Shown here piece by piece: positions 39,019-51,000 of a stretch of 62,000 bases of DNA (position 1 is the stretch's first letter; each line of letters opens with the position of its first letter). The stretch is taken from contig JBBHKE010001538.1 of assembly GCA_037447655.1 (NCBI GenBank), forward strand, positions 1 through 62,000, given 5' to 3'. Made by a program: the position numbers and the translations under genes. The notes under the pieces were generated by a model. That model was given only the letters and a program-made list of their open reading frames with translations, was not told where the DNA came from and did not search any database. The DNA is from Zygnema cylindricum. Its lineage: Eukaryota > Streptophyta > Zygnematophyceae > Zygnematales > Zygnemataceae.

Positions 39019-40315
39019 TTGTTATTTACTCTAATAGTGATGGGCAGTGTAGTTCTCCTTAGTGAATAATGAACAATTCTTGCCTATGTAAAGAATTTGT
39101 CATTTTCCATGCAAGCTGGCTCCTTAAGGTACAGGGAAGATCGCTATTAGTTTTAAAAAATATATACTGTGGGCTTTGTTGATTAAGTTATTAATTATAA
39201 TTTAGGTCCAAGGGACATGGACATTTTTCAGCAGCTTACTTTTTCTTCATTAAGCAAAAAAAAAAGCTGTATTATTGACGGTATTTTATGTTCGGGGCCG
39301 ACACCTACTTAGTGTTATTAATGCCCTTAGCAATGCACGGTGTAGTTATCAGGCCCTGTCCTATTAAGATCATTTACTTCTTTAAAACCGATTTGTTTTT
39401 TTTGTTGTCTTTCCAGGCCGAGTGTAGAATGACTGATGAAACCTTTTTTTTTGTTTTTTGGAGTGTGGTACAGGTTGTTCGACCAACTAATGAACAAAAA
39501 AAGGGTTGTAGAACTCTGGGCCGGAAAATTGTTGGAAATTCGGCCTTATTATGGCTATTCGACTTATTTTGTCTAGTAGTGGATTACAGAAAAAGCACGA
39601 AAACTGGCCGGTAGTGTATCCTCGTTGAGCCGGTTGTCATTATTGTAGTCTCTCTGTTTAGATTATCGCCTTAACTTAGTGAATTTTGTAATTTTCTGCT
39701 TTTCATCGATTCATCAATAAGCTTGAAGATTTACCTATTTTTGCCTAACATCAACTAATAGAATAAATGTAGTTGAATTTGTTTTACCTTTGTGAAGACT
39801 CGGCAGTAATTATTTGACTTGGTAAGTTTTTAACGTTTTTTCGTCTTAGGGAACAGCAGGGAGAAGCTGTCGATATATGATAAAATAGGAAACCATTTAC
39901 AATTTGTGATGCATGCCACAAAATTAAAAATGGAGCCTTGATGAGCACAAATTGAAAGGTTATGTGAGAAGAAAAACCCTAAAATAACTCCACATGCTAT
40001 TTGAAATTAACTTGTGCATGCATTTGTTGCGCATTGATAAAGAAAAGCTTTTTATTAAGTTATAGGCACATGATATTGAATATGGAACATACAAATTGTG
40101 GTGTTCATTCTTGTTTCAATATTCGGTTAAGGCAAGTTAAGCTTGCAAGTTAATGCTTACATTTTGCTGTCATGTTCTCGAACAACAGATGTAATCTTTA
40201 TCCTATTAAATCTGCCGGCTTTGTAGATATGGTCATAACTTCATTCTCCGGTGATCATCCACTTAAGAACTTAAAAAAAAAAATCCAGTCGCCATATGTT
40301 CTTAGCAGTATATTC
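39019..40315. other. AT-rich DNA with TA-element termini, no gene
   Basis: 39021-39052 repeats the element terminus seen at 38768-38799, and another terminus-like sequence (GCACGGTGTA) ends near 39344. Open frames at 39288-39614 have no recognisable domain. Confidence 0.45.
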
Positions 40316-40319
40316 TTGT

Positions 40320-41690
40320 GACTTTTCACCGTTGATCACTTGAAGGGGACAAGTTGAAGAAGATGTTGCTGAAGGGAAAGTCCAAGGTCCCAAAGATCTC
40401 CAAAATAAATGGTATGAAGTTGTCATTCGGGTCTCGGTTCTCGCAGTTGCTGCCTGTGGGGGCAGCTAAATTTCGAGTAACAACCCCACAACGCAATGTT
40501 ACGCGTGAGGAAACATAGGATCTTGTAAAGTCTCGAAGCACGCGTCATTAAGTGTTTTTTCCGCTCCGAGCAAAAACACAAGATCCACAAGAGGGACACC
40601 TATACCCTTAGATTGTGAACGTGGCATGAGTATATGCGACACTTCGCGTTTGACTACGTCTCCTGCCACCTCTATTTGGATAAAGCAGGTCGTTTGATTT
40701 TGAATAAAGAGTTGGCGAAAGATGGTGTTACAATCACCGGTGTTAGGCATTGGAAGCGTCAACTTGGAGAACCACCCAATCCAACTCAAGAATTGCCCAT
40801 AATTGTAAACAACCACCTCATAACCTTCACGTGTCGCGACACCAATCCGATGTGGGGGAAAATGATCATCGATAACTCCTTGAAGTTGTTAACACATTGA
40901 TTTCGCTACAAGACAATGGCTTCCCCACAGTAATAAGACAAACACCTCCAACAGGCTTCAAGAAAGTAGTGAGGCGCGCTAGTCCCAAAAGTAGTACTAT
41001 AATGGGTAGCACATGTCCCCGAGCCATTTGAGAATGCATATTAAACAACACATTAAAACTGTCAATGGACTTTCCGGACAAAAATATCGCGTAAAAGCTC
41101 ATCTACCACCCCGAGGGTCCCCCAACTGAGATAGGAGGGGACTTGTCCAAATATTTAGCAAAGGAATATTGATCTAGATCAAAGAGTTCAAAAGGGCCAT
41201 ATGGATCAACAAAGGGCAAAAAGATGGATGTTGCTGGGTGAAGGATCCGGAGGGCTTCAACTCCCGTCTCCATGGTTCGCGATGGTGTGAAACATCGAAG
41301 TCCTCGAGCAGCACAAAAGACTTCGCCACACCGCCCCAGGTGCATGGCACGTCACATGTATTTTAGAGGCGAGCAGTGAAGCTTTACATCGAGGAGTGAC
41401 AAAAGGGGCAATTACACGGTTCATATGCTCTTGTTGGAGGGATTCCCAATCCCCACGTAGGAAACATTGACATCATGATCGTATTTTTTGTGCCCCACGA
41501 GCACTACCACAAGGAGGTAAGTCCAAAACCTTAAGCGAAAACAAGTAGAAAGATGCCATGCGGCTTGATGATTAATGTCGTTTGCCAAAAGCCTGGATGG
41601 GAAGTGAAATGCAGCTTGGACGACTCTCGAGATACGAGGAGGACTTGGGTAACCCAAGTGGCAACACCTTAACGCACTAAGGTTGTGTAG
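40320..41690 (-). other. Coding-like relic, several broken minus-strand frames
   Basis: GC content rises and consecutive minus-strand frames (41421-41657, 41103-41345, 40866-41102, 40499-40816, 40326-40541) adjoin with frame changes between them, as expected for a decayed gene or retroelement. Parts read like protein, such as DPYGPFELFDLDQYSFAKYL and MARGHVLPIIVLLLGLARL, but I do not recognise the family. A plus-strand frame at 40634-40900 is an alternative reading. No intact gene is claimed. Confidence 0.35.
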
Positions 41691-41699
41691 GAAATCCCT

Positions 41700-42430
41700 A
41701 TCGATATGAGAGGGGTGTCGTTGGAGGGGGTTTGTTTGTAGGATGCTCGTCTTAAGAATTTGAAAATGCTGAAATAGTCCTAGGACACAATTTCATATTT
41801 CTCGTTAAACCCACACCTATAGTGTAAGGCTTCCCACAACTCGGACATGAAACCTGAGATGCAGGTACATTAGAAGTATGGTCGAAAAGCGAAGGAGATT
41901 GACGAGAAGGGTTGATCGAAGGTTGAGGCGTAGTAGTAAGGATTCGAGAGAGAGAGGTTTTAAGTGTGAGGGGACGTGAGTGTTATTGGGCTACAAAATT
42001 GGCACATGTGGCAAAACAATGGGCAAGTAGGCTAGGGGAGGGATTGAACGGGTGTCCAATAGTAGTGAGGAAATAAGAGAGTTTACGACAAATTTTAAAC
42101 TTGCGTTGTGGAAGACTTGAGACTTCCACTAAGGTGTCCACTCACCATAGTGTAATTGCCAAACCATGTCTTCCGTTTCCGCTTCCGTTTGTGTGTGGCT
42201 TTGATTGGGAATATTCCCACGGGGATTTGTCACCAGGTTAGAAAAGTGGATGAAAATGATGATGAAAGGTGGAATTAGCCAAAACTTGAAGGACCAAATT
42301 AGAAGATGACGGGCAAATGAAACACGATATATTCGGTATCAAAAAGAAATTTCACGAAAATTGTTTTCTTTAGAGTGCCCGTGTGTGAAATTCCGTGACA
42401 AATCAAGAGGGAGAGAGCCTGAAACCGAAA
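41700..42430. other. Intergenic, nothing recognised
   Basis: No domain, tRNA or clear repeat boundary was seen. Confidence 0.4.
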
Positions 42431-42434
42431 AGGA

Positions 42435-42495
42435 GTAACGTAGAATCTAAAAAATCCTAAAAAACCCTAAAAAACCCTAAAAAACCCTAAAAGCG
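42435..42495. repeat. Telomere-like AAACCCTAAA tandem units
   Basis: The unit AAACCCTAAA recurs at a period of about 10 bases for four to five copies, similar to the patch in the GCS intron at 33508-33565. Confidence 0.75.
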
Positions 42496-42926
42496 GGAAT
42501 AATTAGAACATAATGGAAACCAATGACAAAAAAATCAGTATGAGAAGAGAGAATCTTAAAAATGTTTTACGTTGACTATTTGAAAGCAAAATTTGGTGAC
42601 GGGACGGAAAAGAAATAGCCTTAAAACGAGATCACTAAGACGTGGCTGAATGTCCGCGAAAGGCGGGGAGAAAGCGAAACTATGTAACCTGACTGAAAAA
42701 TCTGACAAAAAACGTTTAAAAAACATTTAAAAAACGTTTAGAAAACATTCAAAAGTCTTTCTTAATTCCTTCGCATTCGATAAATGTCCGCCAATGTCTA
42801 TTGTTCGAAGGAATTCGGTGACGTCGCTTGGAATATGACATATGGAAGTTGAAGCGCCGTTACAGTTTTTTTGAAAATCTTAGACGGAGCTCAAGTAACC
42901 GTTAAAAAATGGAACGGCCAAAGCTA

Positions 42927-43024
42927 TGTTTGAAAAGTGCGGACATTTCATTGTTTGAAAAGTGCGGATATTTCATTGTTTGAAAAGTGCGGACATTTCA
43001 TGTTTGAAAGGTGCGGACGTTTCA
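42927..43024. repeat. 25-bp tandem repeat, four units
   Basis: GTTTGAAAAGTGCGGACATTTC recurs four times with point changes and ends where homology to the inverted duplicate (11855-12895) begins. Confidence 0.88.
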
Positions 43025-43027
43025 TAC

Positions 43028-44022
43028 CGATATCGCATTAATCCTAACATTTCCGTAGTAAACATTTCGTGCGACTGATTTCATGTTTGTGTGCGGACTC
43101 CAAATGCGATTTTCGGACATGAATGAAAAAGACAAAAAAATATTGTCCGGGAGACCGGGTCGGCGCATAGTGGCATTTGTTTTCTTTGTAGCGTGGATAA
43201 CGCTGACGTAATTCGTACATCTTTGTTTCAGCGATTTAACTACAATGTACTGTACCACTTCCATTTCAGGTATAGCCTTTCCGTGGTATTACCTCACCGG
43301 AATATATCCAAAGAAATTACCGACCCAGGATTGCGATCCCAAACGTCTATGCCACAACTGCCTCAACTTTATCTGGAATAATGGTACGTTCAACACTCAC
43401 CTTAAGGAAAGATCCGATTTTTTTTACGACATCGGACAAAGTAAAGGACAGTTGGCGGTTGCTCACATATGTACTGTAGCTATGTACTGTAGTATTTGAA
43501 CTGAATATTGTACGTTAAGGACATAAAGTTCGTACGATGATCGAACTGAACAATCGTATTGCTGTTCTATAGTCAGGAACAGTAATCGGCTATAAGTGCA
43601 CGTGCCAAAAATCATCATGACTCTCAAACCCTGTAGTTTCCAAAGTGCGAAAACACGTCTTTTTAAATCAACCGCAAGATGTTGCTAAAGTAAACGCGCT
43701 ATCCAGTTGTCACGTATTATACGCATTTTATACTGCTTTTTCAATTATAGCACGCGTATAGTACGGCATACCCACACGATACCGTTTCCATAAAGTACGA
43801 TTCAAACGTAACAATGTACGAATTTACAAGCAACACATTTAACCATTCGCAGTTGACGTAAACATTTGTCAAAGCTCAACCAATTCACCAAATACTGCAA
43901 GACTCGACTGAATCTTTGTAAGGTTACTTGCTGCAGAAGAAAGGAAAGTTGTAATGCTTGCAAGGATTCGCCAACGTACGTCTACCACGTGTAAACCAGG
44001 CATCAAGGCTTCCAGGAAAACC
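43028..44022 (+). repeat. Upstream half of the inverted duplication
   Basis: This roughly 1-kb block upstream of the SIS isomerase coding region is collinear in reverse complement with 11960-12895. Short open frames here, including a minus-strand frame containing MEVVQYIVVKSLKQR, are present in both copies but show no recognisable domain. It presumably contains the promoter of the isomerase gene. Confidence 0.8.
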
Positions 44023-44754
44023 ATGGCTGCCTTCAAACAGCTGACCAAGCGTGCCTTGGCGGAAATTGGAGCTGCGTTTGATAATGTGGATGGCGACCTT
44101 AGTTCGGGCCTTGTGGAACTCATTCTTTCAGCTCGCAATGGCTCTATAGTCCTCCACGGCGTTGGAAGGTTGCAGCTCAGACTTATTCCATGAGCAGCTT
44201 TTGCCTCTTTTTTTCTTTGAAATTTTTCTTTGAACATTTTTTGGAAGCTGTCCTGACTCTCTCTTTTCCTCTCTCTCTCTCCCTCTACCGCTGGTTTGTG
44301 CAGGGAAGGTTTGATGATGCGGGGTCTGGCTATGCGACTCTGCCATTTAGGTCTTTCTGCACATTGTGTTGGAGATATGAGCACTCCTCCAATAGGCCCT
44401 GGAGACCTGCTGCTCGTAAGTGCTGGACCAGGAGGATTTGCCACTGTAAACGCCTTGCTGTGTATTGCTCAGACAGCAGGAGCACATACAGCTGTTATTA
44501 CAGCACAGTTAGAGGGCAGTTCTGTGGCTCTGGCAAATAGTGTGGTTTTACTGCCTGCAAGAACCATGGCTGATGACCATATTGCTGGAGTACAGAAGAC
44601 AGACTCTGACAAGGATGTGGCAGGTGTGCTTCCCATGGGAAGTGCATATGAAGGCGCATTATTCATTCTCGGAGAAGTATTGGTATATCATCTTCGGGAG
44701 AAGCTGGGAGAGAATCTCAGTTCTATGAGCTCCCGACACACTAATCTCGAGTAA
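44023..44754 (+). CDS. SIS-domain 6-phospho-3-hexuloisomerase-like protein, two exons
   Basis: Coding exons are 44023-44168 and 44304-44754, joined by a GT-AG intron with a pyrimidine-rich 3' end, giving 198 residues; an in-frame ATG at 43954 would add 23. The SIS (sugar isomerase) fold is shown by IVLHGVGREGLMMRGLAMR (about residues 41-59), LSAHCVGDMSTPPIGPGD and LLVSAGPGGFATV, followed by the conserved LPARTMADD, LPMGSAYEGALF and C-terminal RHTNLE. The closest family I recall is the plant SIS protein related to bacterial and archaeal HxlB, which interconverts hexulose 6-phosphate and fructose 6-phosphate in the ribulose monophosphate pathway. The plant physiological substrate is unknown to me. 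A broken inverted copy of the 5' half lies at 11855-12895. The inner ATG is preferred because the 23 upstream residues are short, basic and unlike the family, but they could be a targeting peptide. Confidence 0.88.
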
Positions 44755-45944
44755 CAGACATGTTTTACCTTCTTGTTATGCTTTGCAAATACTTAAAGTT
44801 GTTGTCTATAGCAGCCGCCTGATTATGAATATCGAGCTTTGGAAAGAGGTGTAGGCGTAGGAGAAACTGAGGGTATGGGTTTTAGCACAAGCAAGGGACT
44901 AAATTGTGTCTTACAAATTGTATAGTGACTGGGGAGAGAGCTCCAGGAAGCTCGTCAAAGTCATTTATGTGATGCAGTTATCAACTCTTCCAGTATCCTC
45001 ACTTTTATAGAAAAGACAGAGATATATAGAGGAAGACTTTGACTTCTATGAGCTGCTACAACTCCATTTACTATACAATCTGTGATTTTTTTCTGATAGC
45101 TATGTGAACAGAATTTCTTAACAATGTATATGTATAGTTATGGTTGGCGTTTTTCTTTAGGTTAAAGGAGTACAGTAAGGAAGCTAGTCTTCATGTACAT
45201 AGGTTTATTTTGTAGAGGAGTAGTTGAGAAGTAATGCCCGAACAAGTTATATTATTATATCTTTTTGTCTGTCACAAGTTTTTTTTGAAGACAAACATAT
45301 TTGTTCTGTTCATTTAACATAATAACACCCTGAACTGAGTAAACTGAGATCCTGCCTTGGAACGCCTTTACAGACTTGGATTTTTACTTCCTTTTACGTT
45401 CCGTTTTGGTCAAACTGACTGAACCTGCTGAATGATTCAACTTTTTCCCAGTTTGTTTAGAGTTTTTTTTTCCTTCAGTTTTTATAGTTAAAAAACGTAT
45501 AAACCAGTTAAAAGCGTCTTGGGCATGAGGGAATATTTTTTCTTTCGTGGTTTTTTCTTTCGTCAGGGTTTTTCTGGGCAGGTTCAGTGCTTTTTTTTTT
45601 TTTTTATGTAAAAAAATCTCCAACCAATCAAAACGCCGGTAACTAATTTTGCGCGCGGACGTGAGTCACCAAAAATCGCCGCAAATGCGAAATCGGAGTC
45701 GCGCGCGCACGGAAAAGTGTGCGCGCACGAAAAAGTTTAAAGTTGTTTCTGAGGATAAGTCTGCAAGAGGCCTAAAAACAGATTTTGATTACATTTTCAG
45801 CCCTCGTTTTCATGGAAGGAGACATTAGAATTCAGAAATATCACCTGCCAATCTCCTTTGCAGAGGTGTACCCTAAAGTGAATGTGCTATCAACACATTG
45901 CACCGACAATCCTGGAAGGTTGGGAAAAGAAAAATATCATATAA
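44755..45944. other. Downstream of SIS isomerase, no gene seen
   Basis: The first part should contain the isomerase 3' untranslated region. A T-run lies at 45591-45605, and GCGCGCGCACG clusters lie near 45700-45730. A 304-residue frame starting at 45785 runs into the PIF-like element and is not considered a gene. Confidence 0.5.
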
Positions 45945-46787
45945 GGATAACCTTCCATCAAGCGTTCCCAGTAATCGTACGAACACGTTTACTGGCTGTA
46001 ATATTTGTAATACCCTTCCATCAGGTCGTGCCAGTGAATGAGGTGTTAGATTGCGATTGGTACCACGTAGGACCTGTTGAGCCGCCCGGGAAAAATCATC
46101 ATTTTCAAAAGGACAAAATCGCAGCTGCGTATGTGTACGGGCAGACGCCGATTAAAATATCTAGTAGCGTCACGCTAATGTACTATCTGAACGCTCTTAC
46201 GGTTGTTGTGGTATCAACGGCCACGAAAACCGTTGCAAAATTAAAGTTTGTACAAATGTCCAAGGATGTACCATTTGTACGTGAATCGCTGTATCGCACA
46301 TTTATGAAGGAGATGTCACAGGATGTCCTACAACCAAGTTTTTTTTGTCGTCGAACAGGTTGGCTTTACAACCAAGATTTTTTTGTCGTCGAACAGGCTG
46401 GCTTTACAACCAAGATTTTTTTGTCGTCGAACAGGCGGGCTTTTATGTCACACGGTACACTCCAATTGCCACATGTAAGTTTATTGCTTCACGTCTGTCG
46501 TGGATCTACTCTGACTTTACAAGTGGACCAAAACACGAGTCCAGTAATCACAAACTCTCCTCCCGAGGACAATCGGAGGAGACTAGCTACATACTGGAAA
46601 CAAGAAGCGTTTGCGTCGAAAATTGAAAATCAGACGGTGGTATTTTTCTCCAAGAAGTTTGGAGAATCTCAACGAATTTTTAGTAAACATCTTTTGTAAA
46701 AAAAAAAAAAAAAAACAGTACGGCCACATACGTAAAGTTTCTTTCTCCAGTAAACATCCCCACTTTTCGCCTGATGGAAGGTTACCC
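45945..46787 (+). mobile_element. PIF/Harbinger-like miniature element
   Basis: The left end GGATAACCTTCCATCA is inverted at the right end as TGATGGAAGGTTACCC, and TAA flanks both sides (45942-45944 and 46788-46790). The subterminal CCCACTTTTCG at the right matches the family. It contains three tandem copies of a 37-base unit (TTTTGTCGTCGAACAGG core, about 46331-46440). An A-run lies at 46699-46717. No transposase motif is visible in the long frame that spans it. Confidence 0.82.
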
Positions 46788-47026
46788 TAATTCACCACTT
46801 CATAACCACAAACTGTGTGCATTTTATCGTTAATTTACGTGATTAATCTTTGATAAGAGTTACATCCTAATGGCCTCTGACATTTTGCCCTTTTTGCAAT
46901 AAACAAGCCTACGAGCCTATAGTGAGCATAATTTTTGTTTGATAATGACAAAGGATTTGAAGTGTCCAAGTTTGGAGTTAATAACGCCCTTGAGACAAGA
47001 CTTTTTGTATGTCTGATTATAAAAAC

Positions 47027-48075
47027 TGTAGAAATTAATGGTTTTTAAGTATTTTCTAGGTCTGAATAGAAATAAAGAAGCCGAGGCAGTCTACCTCTAA
47101 CTTCTCTCTCCAACTCTCAAACTTGTCGCAGTCACTGAGAAATTGGATAGGAAGCTAGAGCCATGGCTACCTAGGCTATCCTCAAGTTTACGGGAAAATT
47201 TATATTAATCTAGGGATTAATTACTAAAAGGTATGTGCCGGCGACAGGATTTGATCCCGGTTCTTGCCGACCGTTAGAGAGTAGATAGCCGGTAGCCTTA
47301 GCCGTTAAGTCTAGAAGTAGTGTTACGTAGTATATAGTACGATAATTATTTAAACATGTATACGTAGGATAAGTCATTTAACTATAACTGTTAACGAGAT
47401 ACATAGATATGGTAGTGTAAAAGTACGAATTGCGGTACGGATAAGAAATCAATACCGCGCATTGATTTCGTAAGCGAAACAAATACCGCGCATGTATTTA
47501 TTACGGCTACGATCAAATGCGAGTTTAATCGGACGGCCGGAATTAGCGCTGAGATCGCGGAAGGAGAATTCGGCAGTTTGTGGGCATCCCCACATCGGAT
47601 GACACGTGGCAAAGTTACATTGGAGCGCGACATCTCCGAGGATTAAAGGAGCGAATCCGGACATACCACGTTTCGACATTTAAGGCATGTCGTACAGTGT
47701 CCGTACATAAGGAAAACCGGCAGCTGTACTTTTGCGTACGGAACTGTAATCTGATTGGTTCTGTACATCAGTAGATAGAGTCTGTGAGAGAGATAGGACT
47801 TAGAAAAATTAGAAGATAGGACCCTCTCTCCCTGAGAGCTTCTGTACAAAAGGTCAACTTTGACCCTCCATAACTTACTGCTCAGGGGAGCAAATTCAGA
47901 GATTCTTTTTGCTATCGACTCAGGGGAGTCTTGTCTTCACAACGGTGAAGGTGGTCAGAGTTTTTGTCTGCCAGGGTGGCAGTTATTTTTGCTTAAACAC
48001 AAAGGGGTCAAGATAATCCTACAGACTTCTTGGAAGCTGTCCACTCTGAGGACTTATGGAGGTCTCAGAGTTTCA
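47027..48075 (+). repeat. 5' LTR of the copia element
   Basis: Begins TGTAGAAATTAATGG and ends GAGTTTCA, consistent with TG...CA ends. The final part equals window positions 1-270. Confidence 0.93.
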
Positions 48076-48079
48076 GGTT

Positions 48080-51000
48080 ATGGGCCCACCCTCTAGGGTA
48101 TCAATCTTTAATGGAACTGGCTTCATATACTGGGAAAGTATGATGATAGGAGCTCTATGCGAAAAAAGGTTTTGGGGGATACTGAGTGGACGATTGGGGC
48201 GTCCATCAAGTCTTGGAATTCCTCGAGGGTTTAAAGGAAGCAGATTCACCAGGAAAGAGGATTCTCCTTCAACGGAGGAAACAAAGGAAGGGGAGGTGGT
48301 GGACAAAGGAAAGGAGAAAGAGGCGACCACACCAATAGCAAATGGTTTAGCATTCATGTCACTTATTCCGAGGAACGAGGAGAATGATACTGAAACCTGG
48401 GACTTTAAAAATATGGCGGCAAAGCACTTCATCCTACGCCATCTCACTCAAGGACTTGCATGTCCTGATTTGCAGGTAGAGAGGGCATCCAATCTTTAGA
48501 TGGCTCTCATAGAGATGTACCGAAGTGGTACGATTCAGCAACAACAGTTGGCTGATCAGAAAGTTAAGGAGTATGTATACAAAGGGGGAAATATGTTGGA
48601 TTTTTGCAATGAGCTTGCTACACTTTTCATGGAGCTAAAGAGTGCGGGAAAATTTTTTAGTGAAAAAGAAAAGGTTAACTGTTTACTGATGAAGTTACCT
48701 GATGAGTTCGAGAACATAGTCAACCGTGTGCAAGACTTGCCAGACTCAAGGTGGATATGGAACTCAGTGGTAGGGATGATTCTCGTTCGAGAGAATACGA
48801 TTGAGATCCGAAGGGGAGGAAAGAGTGGCCAAGCCTTGGCAACAGCGACCGATTGGAGGAACAAGGATTCTCAGAAACTAGTCGGAAACTATGGGGGTAG
48901 GGAGCAGAAAAAACAGGTTGACGAGTTCGAACCAAGGGCTCCCAAAGGTTTATGTCATTTTTGTAAGAAACCGGGGCACTATATGGCAGAGTGCACTAAG
49001 CTAACCGAGCTTCGGTTAAAGGAGGGGCAGACCGGTGGTACCCCGAGAGGAAAGAAAAAGGCCCTTGTCACACATGTACTTGAGGCAGAATCCGAGGACG
49101 AGGACGATGAGCTCCTTTTGGATGAGGAGTTGGAGGCGAAAAATGAGGTCGAAATTCCACGAAGGCAGAAATGTGCTTACGGTGGATTGAAAGGTGAAGC
49201 CGGCTGGATTATAGATTCAGGTGCCTCAATGCACATGTGTAAGGATAGGCACCTGTTCACTAAGATAAGAAAGATTCCCACCGTAGAGATAGAGTACGGT
49301 GATGGGAGGATAGTCACCACTACTCTTGTAGGATCGGTAGATCTGAAAGTGTTAGTAGAAGGAAAGACATCCATATTAACATTCTCCAATGTATTGTTTA
49401 TTTCGGAGCTGAACAAAAACCTTATCTCTACATCTGTATTAGATGATAAGGGTTTTTTTACTTGCACAGGGAAGGAGTCTTTACTGCTAGTTTTGAGGAG
49501 GATGTCTATTTCATTGCTGAGAAAGGTAGCCATGGGATGTTTAGGCTGATCTTAAGTAATGAAACGAAGAAACTTTATTATCCTGGTGTTCATGATATTA
49601 TGATGTGGCATAAGAGGCTTGGGCATTTGAATCTAGATAAGTTAAGAGAGATGAAAAAGATGGGAGTGGTGGAAGGGATTCAGTTCAGTGAGAGTGATGA
49701 TATAAGTGATTGTAGTGGGTGTGCTCAAGGTAAAGCACACAGATTACCCTTTCCTAAAACAGCCACCTACAAGGGAGAAAAACTTCTAGATCTAGTACAC
49801 ACAGATATTTGGGGACCGGCTAGAGTGCCCTCACCGGGGGGGAAGAGATTTATGATGACTATAACTGATGATTGGTCTCGGTATTCTCGGGTGTATTTTT
49901 TGAAAAACAAGTCAGAAGCTGAGGATTGTTTTAGACAATATAAAGCATGGAGCGAAAAACTCCATGAAACTCCAATCAAGAGAGTAAGGAGTGACAATGG
50001 TGGAGAGTATACTTCTAACCAGTTTGAAGATTTTTTGAGGGAAGATGGGGTTCAACACCAAAAGACAGTTCCAGAAAATCCGGAACAAAATAGGGTAGCT
50101 GAAAGGTTAAATAGAACACTAAGTGATAGTGCTAGAAGTATGTTGTCGGATAAGAAGATAGGAAAAAGGTTTTGGGCAGAAGGAATGAACTGTGCTAATT
50201 ACCTCAAAAATAGAGTTCTTACTTCAGCTATAAAAGATCAAACACCTTATGAGAGATGGACAGGCAGGAAACCAGACTTATCTCATTTAAAGGTTTTCGG
50301 CAGTCAAGTATTCAGTCTAGACACAGATCGGTCTAATTAGAGCTAGATCCTAAAGGAAAACCGGGATACTTATTAGGATATGATGAGGATGTTAAAGGAT
50401 ATAGAGTTTATGATCTAAAAAGAGAAGATATAATCTTAGTAAAGCATCTAGTAGTTATGGATGAAGGAAAGTCTGTGGATCCCTTCAAATATACAAAGTC
50501 AGTAAAAATCAGATTTGAGTCAGAAAATTCTGATGACTTTGAGCTTCCTAACTATCCAGTTTTTAGAGACGATGACATTCTTGCAGGTACAAATCAGACT
50601 CAAAAGGACTCGGCTGTGGAAACTCCAGTGACAACTCTACCCGAAGCGGAAGACGTGGTGGAAATTGATTCGGAATCAAGGGATAGGGGAGAAACCAAGT
50701 TTGTTCGAAAGAATCCACGAGAACCATCTATTGCGGCCTCAGATTTTGAAGGGGGAAGGAGAAGTAGTAAAAGATTGCAAGAAAAACAGGTTAATAACAA
50801 GGTAACAAAACTATCTCATCTAGATGAACCTCAAACTTATGGAGAGGCGATGACTTGTCCAGAAAGAAATCGGTGGAAGACAGTCATCAATGAAGAGATG
50901 GCCTCAATTATGGCAGCCGATACTTGGGAGTTGGTGGATTGTCCACCTAACCGAAAACCAATCGGTTGTAAGTGAGTTTTCAAATTAAAATTGAACCCAG

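Noticed and set aside
45785-46699. 304-residue open frame as a gene
   Set aside because: It runs across the left end of a PIF-like element with intact TAA flanks and includes a 37-bp tandem repeat. No domain is recognisable.
47250-47290. Possible tRNA (GATTTGATCCCGG resembles a T-loop)
   Set aside because: It lies inside the copia LTR, is mutated in the other LTR, and no full cloverleaf could be built.
48076-48100. Standard initiator-tRNA primer-binding site after the 5' LTR
   Set aside because: The sequence after the LTR (GGTTATGGGCCCACC) does not match the common plant TGGTATCAGAGC site closely enough to call; the primer is left undetermined.
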